Below, piece by piece: positions 18,164 to 28,700 of a stretch of 64,000 nucleotides of DNA; within the stretch, counting starts at the first letter, position 1, and every line of letters starts with the position of its first letter. The stretch spans positions 1,288,023 to 1,352,022 of the forward strand of contig NZ_MSCQ01000002.1 of assembly GCF_002954725.1 (NCBI RefSeq). The letters run 5' to 3'. The notes beneath the pieces are model-generated. The model was not told the DNA's origin and did no database searches. It was given only the letters and a program-made list of their open reading frames with translations. The DNA comes from Photobacterium phosphoreum. Its GTDB lineage: Bacteria; Pseudomonadota; Gammaproteobacteria; Enterobacterales; Vibrionaceae. A program made the translations under genes and the position numbers.

Positions 18164-20089
18164 TCAACAATTACTGTGGTATAAGCGGCAAATATGGTCG
18201 AAAGTTTGTTGAAAAGGATAGGCTTCTAATACGCCAAATCCTTCAATTTGTTTTGCTTTGAGTTTGCTATTTAGCGGCGTGCTCATGCCATGCAGAAAAC
18301 GGGTAATTGCAGCCATTGAAGGGGCGCTACTATTACGTTGAATAAATCCATCACTCCATGTTGTCATTTGTTGATCAGTAATTTCTGGCAGTGTCGGTAA
18401 CGCAGGTAAAGTAATGGTTTTACCGCGGCAGACCGAGCAGTGACCACATTGTTTTGGTGCATGATGATCAGCAAAATAGCTGGCTAATTTGTGGCTTAGA
18501 CACGTTTTACTTTCAAAAAAAGCAATCATATTTTCAATACGGTGAATCTCACTATGCTCTTTTTGTTGAAATAATTGATACAATGCTTCTGTTTCAGTTT
18601 CAATATCAAATTGATTCTGATTAATACGGTAAACATCGGTCATTTGTTTACTTTCAAGGGTGATCCAGCCTTGTTCGTTCAAATAATCAATGGCTGCGAC
18701 AACCCGTTTTCTATCGACTTGGTAGCCTTGCCACAATGCGTCCATATCTAAGGTATGCCAAACCCGAGCTTTGGGTGAGCAGGCAAAAATTGTTTCAATA
18801 AATTGGCGGCGTTCACCTTGGAAACGTTGGGCAATATCATGCTGTGAAATATTCATTTTGTAGCGATAATCCGCAAAATAGGTGAACATCGGTTCAATAA
18901 TGTGGCGAATTTCAAGATAGACTAATAATGTTTTAAGCGGCAATAAGCGAATGTTACTGTCTTTCGATAAGCGTCCACTCATTATTTCCCATTGCTGATC
19001 TTGGGCCTGTATTTCACGTAAAACATAAGCAATAGCACTGCGATCTGGAGTGTCACCAAAGACAAAGTTTTCTAATACATTCAGTCCGGACTTATTCGCG
19101 ATAACAGTACATTGTGAAATTTCACCATCGCGTCCTGCGCGACCAATTTCTTGGCTGTAATTCTCAATTGATTTGGGTAAATCAAAATGAATTACTTGGC
19201 GAATATTGGATTTATCGATTCCCATGCCAAAAGCGATGGTAGCCACGATACAATTGATGTCGCCATTCATAAATTGTTGTTGAATGCTATGACGGCGCTC
19301 TGCGTCCATACCTGCATGATAGGCTTGTGCTGGAAAATGACTGCGGCTTAATGCTGCTGCAACTTGCTCTGCTGTGTGTTGTAAGGTGACATAAACAATA
19401 GAGGGTTCATTACTTCGTTGTGAGAGCTGGTGCGTAAGGGTATCTATTTTTTCATCTTCGTCAGCGGCTAATACGGTTAAATCAAGGTTATTACGGTAAA
19501 AGCCAGTCACAATTATATTATCTTTATCGATGGCAAATTTATCCTGCATATCTTGAATAACTGCTGGAGTTGCTGTCGCGGTAAGCAATAGAACTTGAGG
19601 GATATTCAATGCTTGCTGGTAATGAGGCAGTTTCAGATAGTCGGGACGGAAGTTGTGACCCCATTCTGAAATACAGTGTGCTTCATCAACCACTAATAAT
19701 GAAATGGGAATTTGACCAATAAAATGGCGAAAACGTTCATTTTTTAGACGTTCAACCGATATCATTAGGACTTTGATTTCACCTTGACGGATCTGCTGCA
19801 TCACTTGTTGTGTTTGTTGCCATGTTTGGCTGGAATCAATCGAGGCCGCTGGAATATTTTTGGTGGCTAAAAAGTCGAGTTGATCTTTCATTAATGCTAA
19901 TAGCGGTGAAATGACCAAAGTAAGATGGGGTAATTCAATCGCGGGTAATTGATAACATAATGATTTCCCTGATCCTGTCGGAAATATTGCAGCCGTAGAA
20001 TGGCCATTGAGGACACGGGTAATGACTTCTTCTTGTCCGAGGCGTAAAGAATCAAAGCCAAAATATTTTTTAAGTGTTTGATGATACAT
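18164..20089 (-). CDS. RecQ-family ATP-dependent DNA helicase
   Basis: 641 residues. Superfamily 2 motifs run in order: motif 0 FGFDSLRLGQEEVI, Walker A FPTGSGKSLCYQLP, DEAH box VVDEAHCISEWGH (RecQ-type), LTATATP, and motif VI IGRAGRDG. A zinc-binding RecQ-C-terminal module with paired cysteines (CGHCSVCRG) follows near residue 550. No clear HRDC domain is seen at the C-terminus. RecQ helicases unwind DNA 3' to 5' in recombination and fork repair. The sequence seems more divergent than the housekeeping RecQ, so this may be a second paralogue. Confidence 0.88.
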   Translation of the reverse strand: MYHQTLKKYFGFDSLRLGQEEVITRVLNGHSTAAIFPTGSGKSLCYQLPAIELPHLTLVISPLLALMKDQLDFLATKNIPAASIDSSQTWQQTQQVMQQIRQGEIKVLMISVERLKNERFRHFIGQIPISLLVVDEAHCISEWGHNFRPDYLKLPHYQQALNIPQVLLLTATATPAVIQDMQDKFAIDKDNIIVTGFYRNNLDLTVLAADEDEKIDTLTHQLSQRSNEPSIVYVTLQHTAEQVAAALSRSHFPAQAYHAGMDAERRHSIQQQFMNGDINCIVATIAFGMGIDKSNIRQVIHFDLPKSIENYSQEIGRAGRDGEISQCTVIANKSGLNVLENFVFGDTPDRSAIAYVLREIQAQDQQWEIMSGRLSKDSNIRLLPLKTLLVYLEIRHIIEPMFTYFADYRYKMNISQHDIAQRFQGERRQFIETIFACSPKARVWHTLDMDALWQGYQVDRKRVVAAIDYLNEQGWITLESKQMTDVYRINQNQFDIETETEALYQLFQQKEHSEIHRIENMIAFFESKTCLSHKLASYFADHHAPKQCGHCSVCRGKTITLPALPTLPEITDQQMTTWSDGFIQRNSSAPSMAAITRFLHGMSTPLNSKLKAKQIEGFGVLEAYPFQQTFDHICRLYHSNC

Positions 20090-20237
20090 GTATTAATACC
20101 CGCTAATCATTGATTGGTCGCTATCATACCGTATTGATTTACGGAAAGGTAAAAAGCAGGGCTAAAGTTAAGTTATTTCTGGCGAGGTTATTCTCATTTT
20201 AAATGAAGTAGATGTATTGTTGCATTAAAAATTGTTG

Positions 20238-20268
20238 AGTATGTAAGGGCTTATTGTCCTTACATACT
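20238..20268 (-). terminator. Probable terminator of the amidohydrolase gene
   Basis: AGTATGTAAGG (20238-20248) pairs with CCTTACATACT (20258-20268). On the leftward strand it is followed by CAACAATTTTTAA, a usable T-rich tract. It lies 32 bases past the stop codon at 20301. Confidence 0.55.
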
Positions 20269-20300
20269 GTATTTTGATTATTAAGAGAGGGGGAGATATA

Positions 20301-21737
20301 TTATTTCATGAGACTGGGTGATGTTATGGCTTTCTTTGCCAACTCTTTAGCAAATTCACTGATATCCGCTTCAATAGCACGAATATGGCGAGTGACATCG
20401 GTAGTATCTATTTGTGTCATTTGACGTTGTTCCATCACAATATTGCCATTAACTATCGTTGTGCTGACATTGCTTGGATTTGCTTGATAAACCAAAGTGG
20501 CATAAGGGTTGTAATTGGGCATCATGTTAGCTGATTGGGTTTCAACAATAATAACATCGGCTTTTTTACCCACTTCAAGTGAACCTATTTTATCATCCAT
20601 ATGCAGTGCGCGAGCACCACCAATGGTGGCTAATTCAATTACCTGTTCTGGGATCATGATAGTACGATCGTTATGCTTTAAACGCTGCATATTAGCGGCA
20701 TAACTTAGTGTGCGCCATAGATCGACTTGATTGGAACTCATCGGACCATCGGTGCCTAAACCCATTGGTAACTGTTGTTGATACATCTCCCATGCAGGTG
20801 CAATACCCGTTGCGCCTTTTGCGTTTGCCATTGGATTATAAGCAACACCCGCCCCTGACTGTTTAATTAAATCAATGTCAGCTTGGTCAATATGAATAGC
20901 ATGAGCAAGTACCATCCGTTGATCTAAAACACCAATGTCTTTAAGCCAAGCGACAGGGCTGAGTTTTTTAGGGTTGTCACTAATGCGTGCTGCTTCGTTG
21001 CCAAATTCGCCAACATGAATTAAAACGGGAACATTGAGCTTTTTTGAGAGCATATTGATTTGTTGGAGTTTTTCTTTTGAGACCGTATAAGCGGCATGAG
21101 GCGCAAAAGCAGGGGTAATTAACGGGTCATTTTTATAATCGTTAATAAATTTCTGACCATACTCAAGACCGCCATACGGTTGTTTTGCATCAACGACTGG
21201 GAATTTTATGACGGTTTCACCTAAAATGGCACGCAAACCGACTTCTTTGGTCGCTTTGGCCATTTCATCGACATGATAATACATGTCTGCAAAAGTAGTG
21301 ACACCGCTTTGTGCTAAATCAATTGCGCCAAGGCGAGTCGCTTGATAAATCAGTTCACGGCTGAGCTTTTCGCTTTCAAGGGGAAAGAAGTAAGCAAATA
21401 AACGGTTTTCGATGCCTTCTTCACCTAAACCTCGAAAAGCAATCATCGGCAAATGGTTATGGGTATTTATCATACCAGGCATCACAATCCCATTTTGGGC
21501 ATCAATAATGCGTGCTGCTTGGTATTGAGCTAATAACGATTGATCACCAACTGCAACAATGGTGTCGTTATTGATAACGACCACCCCATTATTAATCAGC
21601 TGTTTTTTGTTATCCATGGTTATAACTTGCCCATTTTTAATGATTAAACTTGCTTGGGGAAGGGATGGTTTTGTTACTAACGAACTGCAGCCTGAAATAA
21701 GCAATAGGGTTGTTATTAAACTGATTTTGATACGCAT
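20301..21737 (-). CDS. Lipoprotein amidohydrolase (TRZ/ATZ-like)
   Basis: 478 residues. The N-terminus is a lipoprotein signal (TLLLISGCSS, lipid-attached Cys17). The rest is a cyclic amidohydrolase barrel of the TRZ/ATZ/cytosine-deaminase type: metal ligands are visible in NTHNHLPM, HVGEFG, HAIHID and LGTDGPMSS. Such enzymes usually deaminate purines, adenosine derivatives or triazines; the cell-envelope location makes a scavenging role likely, which is inference. A two-gene operon is not evident, and the terminator at 20238 closes the transcript. Confidence 0.8.
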   Translation of the reverse strand: MRIKISLITTLLLISGCSSLVTKPSLPQASLIIKNGQVITMDNKKQLINNGVVVINNDTIVAVGDQSLLAQYQAARIIDAQNGIVMPGMINTHNHLPMIAFRGLGEEGIENRLFAYFFPLESEKLSRELIYQATRLGAIDLAQSGVTTFADMYYHVDEMAKATKEVGLRAILGETVIKFPVVDAKQPYGGLEYGQKFINDYKNDPLITPAFAPHAAYTVSKEKLQQINMLSKKLNVPVLIHVGEFGNEAARISDNPKKLSPVAWLKDIGVLDQRMVLAHAIHIDQADIDLIKQSGAGVAYNPMANAKGATGIAPAWEMYQQQLPMGLGTDGPMSSNQVDLWRTLSYAANMQRLKHNDRTIMIPEQVIELATIGGARALHMDDKIGSLEVGKKADVIIVETQSANMMPNYNPYATLVYQANPSNVSTTIVNGNIVMEQRQMTQIDTTDVTRHIRAIEADISEFAKELAKKAITSPSLMK

Positions 21738-21837
21738 TGATAGCCAATAATAAAAAGAAAGATAATTGGCGGGATTATAGATGCAAAGTAATGTAACTAA
21801 ACAATCCTTTGCTTAAGTTACCATGATTTTTGTGAGC

Positions 21838-22554
21838 TTAATCTAGTTGTTCATTATTATTAATAATAATCGACAGTGGAGTTTTAAATAATTGTGCTGG
21901 TATTAATGATAACCAACCATTGCCTCGAGCATATTCAATTAATCCGGCACGACTTGAAATACCATAGCAAGCAAATCGAATGACTAAATTTGCTATTTGT
22001 TTTTCTACAGCCTTAGGTGTTCGGTGAATAAGCTGAGCTATTTGTTTAGTTTGTCGGCCTCGTAATAACCAAAATAAAACAATTTCTTGTGCTGGCGTTA
22101 ATTTTGGTTCTAATGGTCGAGTTGTGCTAAATGATAAATTTGATTTGTTAGCCGCAAGAACCTCTGCAAAAGAGGCCATATTTATCCAATCTTTTACTTT
22201 GCTTGCTGTAAATTGAATCCCCCAAGGTTCACCATTAATAATAATGGGTTGTTTAATAAACGTATATGCATCCATACCATAAGAGTAATTATGTACATCT
22301 ATGGTTACTATCGTTTTATTTTGAGCTAATGCTAATTTATCTTGCTCAACAAAAACGTCAGAAAATGCAGCAGTGTCACATGGTAAGTCGTTATCTTTTA
22401 ATCCTTTTATATCTGGCGGGGCATTAACAAGATCTCTATAAGCATCATTGGCATATTCGAAAATACCTTCTTTCGATTTTAAGCCTGCAGGGTAGGGAGA
22501 TAACGACAGCATGTGAATTAATACTGATAAGTATGTTGATTGATTAATATTCAC
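21838..22554 (-). CDS. LuxR-type transcriptional regulator with PAS-like sensor
   Basis: 238 residues. The N-terminal half resembles a PAS domain (YPAGLKSKEGIFEYANDAYRD then AFSDVFVEQDK). The C-terminal 65 residues form a LuxR-type helix-turn-helix: LTPAQEIVLFWLLRGRQTKQ, IAQLIHRTPKAVEKQI. There is no phosphoacceptor domain, so the ligand would bind the PAS-like domain. It lies downstream of pldA in the same direction, but the pldA terminator separates them. Targets are unknown. Confidence 0.75.
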   Translation of the reverse strand: MNINQSTYLSVLIHMLSLSPYPAGLKSKEGIFEYANDAYRDLVNAPPDIKGLKDNDLPCDTAAFSDVFVEQDKLALAQNKTIVTIDVHNYSYGMDAYTFIKQPIIINGEPWGIQFTASKVKDWINMASFAEVLAANKSNLSFSTTRPLEPKLTPAQEIVLFWLLRGRQTKQIAQLIHRTPKAVEKQIANLVIRFACYGISSRAGLIEYARGNGWLSLIPAQLFKTPLSIIINNNEQLD

Positions 22555-22751
22555 AGGATCATTTTATCAAAAATTCATTTTAGTAATAATAGTTATAATT
22601 GGGGTAAATCCCCGATTATGCTAGTATATTTAAAACATATAATATTCTATGAGTAAAGAAATAATTATTTAAAGAAGACATAAAATATTTTATTTTAAAT
22701 TAGTAATATTCTAGAAGTAGCATAGTGATGTTTATTTGTATTTTGAAAGTA

Positions 22752-22829
22752 CAAAAAATATTATTTTCATCTCTAGTTTTTATGAACTCTGTTTATATGC
22801 ATCTAATTCTAGAGATAAAAAATAATATT
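22752..22829 (-). terminator. Probable terminator downstream of pldA
   Basis: An imperfect inverted repeat of about 20 bases, left arm 22757-22776 (ending CATCTCTAG) and right arm 22809-22829 (starting CTAGAGATAAAA), is followed on the leftward strand by a T run. It lies just past the pldA stop codon and upstream of the LuxR-type gene. Confidence 0.55.
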
Positions 22830-22839
22830 AATTGTTTAA

Positions 22840-23718
22840 TTAAAATGAAAAACCAATACCGCCAGCATTATCATAATGATTATAGTCTGAAATAGAAATA
22901 CCATAGCCGCTTTCAAATATTAGGTATCCACGTAGACGCTTATAAATAGGGAAATTTAACGTCACTTTTTCATAGCCGCGCGAGAAGCCACTTTCTAGTG
23001 CATTTCGTACTGTAAAAGTGATCATCGTTTTGCCATCAATATTCCAATTCATACTGATACGACCATAGCCAAGGTAGCTATTGATGTCCTTGTTATAGTC
23101 TTTAGCGCCAAAATCAAGTCGTGCCCAAGGTTTAATGCTTAATGTTAAGGCGTCCTTTTTGAACGTCATATCAATAAAAGCCCGATTCCAGCTGCGTTCT
23201 TGTTCTCCACCTCGGCCATTAGACTCATGAACTAAGCCTAGTGTACTACTCACATAGTGAAAACCATTGGTATAGGTTGTTTTAGTCGGGAATGTCCAAA
23301 AAACAGAAGGTTCGTATTCGGTATCTCTAAAGAAAGCGGATGATGCATAGGCTTGCCAGTTTGAGCGCTGTGTGTAGGCAAAATACAATTGGTCATTGTC
23401 ATATAAAATACCGGAAAATAAGCGGTATTTTAAACTGATTTGAAAATTGACATTATAGTTACTTAATTTACCATCTTCAGGTATAACTGATTGATATTCT
23501 TTGTAGTTCGGTGATTGAGTATAATAGAAAGGTAGAACAAAGTTATCTTTATATTGCTCTAAAAGTAACGCATTATTACTGTCGTAGTTTAGAGAATTAT
23601 TAATTGACGTTGAAAGAGGTTCATCAGCATAGGCATGAGCAGCATAGCCACTCGTTACGATAAATAAACCCGTTAAAAGTATGTTTTGGTTAAACTGTTT
23701 TGGTCTGATATTGTTCAT
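22840..23718 (-). CDS. pldA: Outer-membrane phospholipase A (OMPLA)
   Basis: 292 residues with a signal peptide (hydrophobic ILLTGLFIVTSGYAAHA, cleavage after HAYA or similar) and a beta-barrel. The active-site segment is LVHESNGRGGEQERSWNRAF, matching OMPLA's His-Ser-Asn arrangement (HxSNG then RSWNR). OMPLA hydrolyses phospholipids that reach the outer leaflet of the outer membrane, acting as a Ca2+-dependent dimer. The C-terminus ends in Phe (GGIGFSF), as barrel proteins inserted by BAM do. PldB and a patatin also occur in this window but 33 kb away. Confidence 0.92.
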   Translation of the reverse strand: MNNIRPKQFNQNILLTGLFIVTSGYAAHAYADEPLSTSINNSLNYDSNNALLLEQYKDNFVLPFYYTQSPNYKEYQSVIPEDGKLSNYNVNFQISLKYRLFSGILYDNDQLYFAYTQRSNWQAYASSAFFRDTEYEPSVFWTFPTKTTYTNGFHYVSSTLGLVHESNGRGGEQERSWNRAFIDMTFKKDALTLSIKPWARLDFGAKDYNKDINSYLGYGRISMNWNIDGKTMITFTVRNALESGFSRGYEKVTLNFPIYKRLRGYLIFESGYGISISDYNHYDNAGGIGFSF

Positions 23719-23839
23719 TATTTTCTATCATTATTATTTTTGGCTATTGTTATCATAAGAGCTAAACTAGGCTTTTGTCTATCGATACAAATGCAAACAA
23801 TGATTTTTCGTTATTTATCTCTAAATTATTAAAATAGGT

Positions 23840-23874
23840 AAAATAAACGCCTTAATAATATGAGATTAAGGCGT
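23840..23874 (-). terminator. Terminator of the alkene reductase gene
   Basis: ACGCCTTAAT (23847-23856) pairs with ATTAAGGCGT (23865-23874). On the leftward strand TTTATTTTA follows. It lies 12 bases beyond the stop codon. Confidence 0.65.
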
Positions 23875-23885
23875 AAAATAATAGA

Positions 23886-24929
23886 TTAAATCAATTGTGC
23901 AAGCATCGTATCGTCATACGGAGTAAGCGGTTGACCTGCTTGTACTTTTTTGACGTAATCTGGATTGGCGATGAGTGGACGACCAATCGCAAGTAAATCA
24001 AATTTCCCTGCGGCAATGGCATCACTGCCTGATTGTGGGCTATAGCAGCCAACACCAATTAAAGTACGTTGATAATGGGTACGCATATAATGCGATACAC
24101 TACCATTAAGATAGTCAAAATTCATGGTGTCATCAAAAATTCCCACATGTAGATACGCTAAGCAACGTTTTTCAACTTCAGGCAGTAAGTAATCAAACAC
24201 TGCACGATCACGAGCATCACCTTCGAGATTGAAGTAACCTCCTGGTGATAAACGTAAGCCAGTGCGATCACGACCAATACGTTGGCTAATGGCATCAATA
24301 ACAGCGAGTGGGAAACGTGCCATATTCTCTGGGGTTCCGCCAAATTCATCATCGCGCACATTGGTGTTGAAATGTAGAAATTGATCGAGCAAATAACCAT
24401 TTGCGCCATGAATTTCGACGCCATCAAATCCGGCATCAATCGCGTTTGCTGCTGCTTGGCTAAAATCAGCCACGAGTTGTTCAATTTCAGCTTTAGTTGC
24501 AGGCTTCGGCACTGTGTAAGTGAGTTCGCGCATTCTTGGTAAGGTACCTTCAAGCGCGATAGCGGATGGTGCTAATACATATTCACCACCAAAAAAGAAC
24601 GGATGAGCGACACGACCGGTATGCCATAGCTGTGCAAAAATTTTGCCACCGTTGTTATGAACCGCATCTGTTACATTGCGCCAACCATTAATTTGCTCTG
24701 GCGTAAATAAACCTGGTGTGTGTGGATAACCTTGACCATCAGCACGAATTAAAATGGCTTCCGAGATAATAAGTCCTGTATCAGCACGACGGGCATAATA
24801 ATCGACCATCGCTTGAGTTGGGACTAAATGGTCATCAGACATACAGCGTGTTAATGGCGCCATAATGATACGGTTTTTTAAGGTTAGCGTGTCGTTAAGT
24901 ACAACAGGGTTAAATAGGTTATCGAGCAT
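23886..24929 (-). CDS. Old-yellow-enzyme family alkene reductase (NemA-like)
   Basis: 347 residues, an FMN-dependent NAD(P)H:flavin oxidoreductase barrel. Visible are the N-terminal LKNRIIMAPLTRCMSD, the substrate/flavin residues in QLWHTGRVAHP, the HGANGYLLDQFLHFNTN motif with paired His/Asn replaced by H-N, and IGRPLIANPDY. Such enzymes reduce electrophilic alkenes, N-ethylmaleimide or nitro compounds. A GTG at 24938 is in frame, but AGAGG fits the ATG at 24929. The adjacent divergent TetR gene and shared operators suggest repression relieved by electrophiles, as in NemR-nemA. Confidence 0.9.
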   Translation of the reverse strand: MLDNLFNPVVLNDTLTLKNRIIMAPLTRCMSDDHLVPTQAMVDYYARRADTGLIISEAILIRADGQGYPHTPGLFTPEQINGWRNVTDAVHNNGGKIFAQLWHTGRVAHPFFFGGEYVLAPSAIALEGTLPRMRELTYTVPKPATKAEIEQLVADFSQAAANAIDAGFDGVEIHGANGYLLDQFLHFNTNVRDDEFGGTPENMARFPLAVIDAISQRIGRDRTGLRLSPGGYFNLEGDARDRAVFDYLLPEVEKRCLAYLHVGIFDDTMNFDYLNGSVSHYMRTHYQRTLIGVGCYSPQSGSDAIAAGKFDLLAIGRPLIANPDYVKKVQAGQPLTPYDDTMLAQLI

Positions 24930-24945
24930 GATTATCACCTCTAAT

Positions 24946-25011
24946 TTGAATGCGCGTTCAAGTTAGGCCTATTTGAGTAATGATTCAAGCTTTTTTTGAA
25001 TGCTTGTTCAA
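24946..25011. promoter_or_regulatory. Three TTGAA-N6-TTCAA operator-like dyads
   Basis: The 124-base gap between the alkene reductase and TetR genes carries three 16-bp dyads: TTGAATGCGCGTTCAA (24946-24961), TTGAGTAATGATTCAA (24973-24988) and TTGAATGCTTGTTCAA (24996-25011). Starts are 27 and 23 bases apart. They are good candidates for binding sites of the adjacent TetR protein, controlling both divergent promoters. Confidence 0.75.
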
Positions 25012-25053
25012 TATTAAGTAAACTAAGCAAAGGTAAAGCAAAAGAGAGTCATT

Positions 25054-25632
25054 ATGCGTAGTGCTGAATTTGATCGCGATCAGGTGTTACTATCTGCAAT
25101 GGATGTTTTTATAACAAAAGGTTATAGCAACACCAGTATGCAAGATTTAAAAAAAGCGACAGGACTTCATCCTGGTTCAATTTATTGTGCATTTAACAAT
25201 AAACGTGGGTTGTTATTAGCGGCATTAGAACATTACCGTGATCAGCGTTACGCGCAGTTTGTGACTTTATTTTCTCAATCCTCGTCGGTAATCAGTGCAA
25301 TTGAATCTTATCTAGAGCACGTTGTTGATGAATGTGAACGTGAGCAGATTAAAGATTGTTTATTGCAAAAAGCATTGAGTGAACTTGCTCAACAAGATGT
25401 TGAAGTTGCTGATGTTATTAGCCAGATGTTGAAACAATGGCAGCAGACATTGGCCGAACAACTTGCATTAGCGCAGCAAAGACATGAAATTAATGACCAG
25501 CGTGATAGCCAACAGCTAGCACAATTTTTAGTGATGGGAATTTATGGTCTTCGTACTTTCTCTCATACACGTCCTGAACCTGGGGTGATACGACGTTTAG
25601 CCGCTGATCTGATGGCTTATATTCAACAATAG
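25054..25632 (+). CDS. TetR-family regulator (divergent to alkene reductase)
   Basis: 192 residues. The N-terminal helix-turn-helix (DQVLLSAMDVFITKGYSNTS, then MQDLKKATGLHPGSIYCAF) is clear TetR, and the C-terminal ligand domain contains several cysteines (YLEHVVDECEREQIKDCLL). Paired cysteines near the middle are reminiscent of redox- or electrophile-sensing NemR/ComR-type regulators, which is inference. The gene is divergently oriented to the old yellow enzyme gene, across three matched dyads. Confidence 0.85.
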   Translation: MRSAEFDRDQVLLSAMDVFITKGYSNTSMQDLKKATGLHPGSIYCAFNNKRGLLLAALEHYRDQRYAQFVTLFSQSSSVISAIESYLEHVVDECEREQIKDCLLQKALSELAQQDVEVADVISQMLKQWQQTLAEQLALAQQRHEINDQRDSQQLAQFLVMGIYGLRTFSHTRPEPGVIRRLAADLMAYIQQ

Positions 25633-25697
25633 CGACCATAACAATGGCCATCATTTTGACGATTGTTAAAAAATATTGGCATATAAAATCGACATAT

Positions 25698-25735
25698 AAA
25701 AAAGGGAGTCAACATCAATGATGTGACTCCCTTTT
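25698..25735. terminator. Bidirectional terminator between TetR gene and RND operon
   Basis: A long stem, GGGAGTC-A-ACATC with GATGTGACTCCC (one bulged A), is flanked by A-run and T-run (AAAAAA ... TTTTT). It sits between convergent genes and can work on both strands. Confidence 0.85.
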
Positions 25736-25763
25736 TGTTTAGTTGTTATTGCGAAGTAGGTGG

Positions 25764-28700
25764 TTATTCCACTTTAACGCGGAACAATACCGCATACAGT
25801 AATGGAATCACGACTAATGTTAGGATGGTTGCGAACAACAGACCAAACATAATCGTTACCGCCATACTCTTAAAGAATGGGTCTACCAGTAATGGAGCCA
25901 CACCTAAAATCGTTGTAAATGCACCAAGCAATACTGGTCGAGCACGGCTAAGTGCCGAATCAATAATAGCTTGATATGGCGTTTTACCCGCAGCTATTTC
26001 AACATCGGTTTGGTCTACCAATACAATGGCATTTTTCACCATCATACCAATTAAGCTTAGGAAGCCCAGAATAGCCATAAATTCAAATGGCGTTTGGAAG
26101 ATCACTAAGCCAACCGTTACGCCCACTAAAGCAAAAGGTACAGTTAACCAAATCACTAATGGCTGACGAATAGCGTTAAACATAAAGATCACCGCTAAAA
26201 TCATTGCTGCAAAGCCGTAAGGGGCAGAGCTAGCAAGACCAGCATTAGCGTCATTTGATGCTTTATATTCACCGTACCATGTCAACTCGTAGCCTGGCGG
26301 TAATTCAATTGCCTCAACCTTACCGCGTAGATCATTAAAAGCATCTGCCGTAAAGACTCCTGGTGCAGGGTCTGCCTGAACCAAAATCGTTGGAATACGG
26401 TTAATACGGCGTAGGATTGCATCTTCCCAAGCAACATTCACTGATTCAATTAACTGACTCACTGGAATTAAATTATTGACCATACGGCTGTAAACTTGTG
26501 TATTTTCAATCGCACGTTCATGAGTACGTTCATTATCTGGCGCACGCACAACGATAGGGATTAAATCATTACCTTCACGGTAAACACCAATGTTACGACC
26601 TGTTAACGTTTGTGCAATTGCTTGGCTTATTTCTTGATTCGTTAAGCCAAAACGTTGTGCTTTTTCAGTTGAATATACAGGTTTAATCACTGGAACTTGC
26701 TGACGCCAATCATCTTGAACAGCGATTAAGTTCGGATCACTAAGCATAATAGCTTTAGCTTGTTCTGCAAGGTCACGTAATACCTTGCTATCAGGGCCTT
26801 TAAATCCAGCTTCAATTTTCTTACCGCCGCCACGACCAAGCATGAACTTCCATACTTTGATTGATGCTTCAGGGTATTTAATATCAAGCTCTTTTTGGAG
26901 TTCAACCAACAATGGCGCAATATTACGGTAATCATCAATATCGATCAGTAATTGACCATAGCTTGGATTTCGAGCTTCGGGAGCATAAGTCAGCATGAAG
27001 CGTAAACCGCCACCACCGATAAAGCTTGAAATATTACTGATACCAGGTTTTTGTTTAACGTCTTGCTCTATGTTAGCAACAACGGTTTGAGTGTTTTGAA
27101 TATCAGTACCTTGCGGCAGGTACACATCAACCACAAATTGTGCACGTTGTGACTCCGGCATAAAGCCCGGTGGCACATATTTCACGCCCCAGATAGCACC
27201 AACAAGAGTAGCAACCAGTAATAAACCTGTCGTCTTACGGTGAAGAAGTACCCACGATAATAAGCCTTTGTAGCCAGTAACAACTTTGCTTGGTTTATCG
27301 GTATCTGTTTTCACTTTTACTTTTAGGAACTGGTGACACAGTAGTGGTGTAACTGTAACGGCAAACAACCAACTTAATAGCATTGAATAAAGGATAACCC
27401 AGAACAATGATCCTGCGTATTCACCCATATCTGATGGTGATAGACCGATAGCACTGAATGCACAGATACCAACAACCGTACCGCCTAATAGTGGCCATTT
27501 AGTTGCATTAACGACTTCTGGAATAACTACTTCCCGATCTTCGTTATTTTGTAAGCGAACTAAAATACCGTCAGTAACAACAATCGCATTATCAACCAGC
27601 ATCCCAAGGGCAATAATCAATGCACCTAGAGAAATACGCTGCATCGCAATATCATCAATTAACATGATGCATAGCGTGCCAGCGACGGTCAGTACTAAGA
27701 CAAAACCGATAATGATCCCTGAACGAACGCCCATAAACAGTAAGAGTACGATAAATACAATCACTACTGCGGCAATCAGGTTATCAATGAAGTTTGTAAC
27801 AGAATCACGGACTGAATCTGATTGCATCGAAATAACATTCAGTTCCATACCCAGTGGACGCTGGCTTTCTAATTCGGCAATACGCGCTTTAACCGCATCA
27901 CCCATATCGACAACATTACCACCAGTAACATTAGAAATACCAAAGCCTATCGCACGTTCACCATTGTAACGCATCAACATCGATGCTGGTTCTTGGTAAC
28001 CACGTTTAAGGTTGGCTATATCTTTGAGATGTAAGACGGTGTTGTTATCACCAAGACCTACTTGCAGGTTTTTTAAGTCATTAAAAGAGTTAACATTTGG
28101 CGTTGGCATTACCGGAATACGCATGCTATTTGCTGTTAAACTACCTGCGACTGTGACGATATTTTGCTTTTGTAATACGGATAAAACATTATCGATTGAT
28201 AAACCAAATTTAGCTAAACGCTCACTGGTGAACTCAACAAAAATAGTTTCTTGTTGTTCAGCTAGCGTTGCGGTTTTAGCAACCCCAGGAACAAGTACTA
28301 ATTCACGACGAAGACTATCGACATAATCAGACAGTTGTTTATCAGTAAATCCTTCACCGGTTACAGCAAAGAATAGTGCGTAAACATCAGAGAAGTCATC
28401 GTTAACAATTGATGGACCAGCCCCAGGTGGTAATTGACGCTGGGCATCAGCAATTTTTCGACGTAATTTATCCCATACTTGTTGGAGGTCTGCTTGGCTT
28501 TTTGCAAACTCAAGTTTGATCTCAACCGTAACTTCTGACATACCTTGCTTTGAAACTGATTTAACTTCTTTCAGTTCCTGCAATGACTGCACAGCCCCTT
28601 CAATAATATCAGTGACTTCATCTGAGACTTCTTGTGCTGTGGCACCGGCATAAGGCGTAATAATTACGGCTTGGCGAATCACAAATTCAGGATCTTCAAA

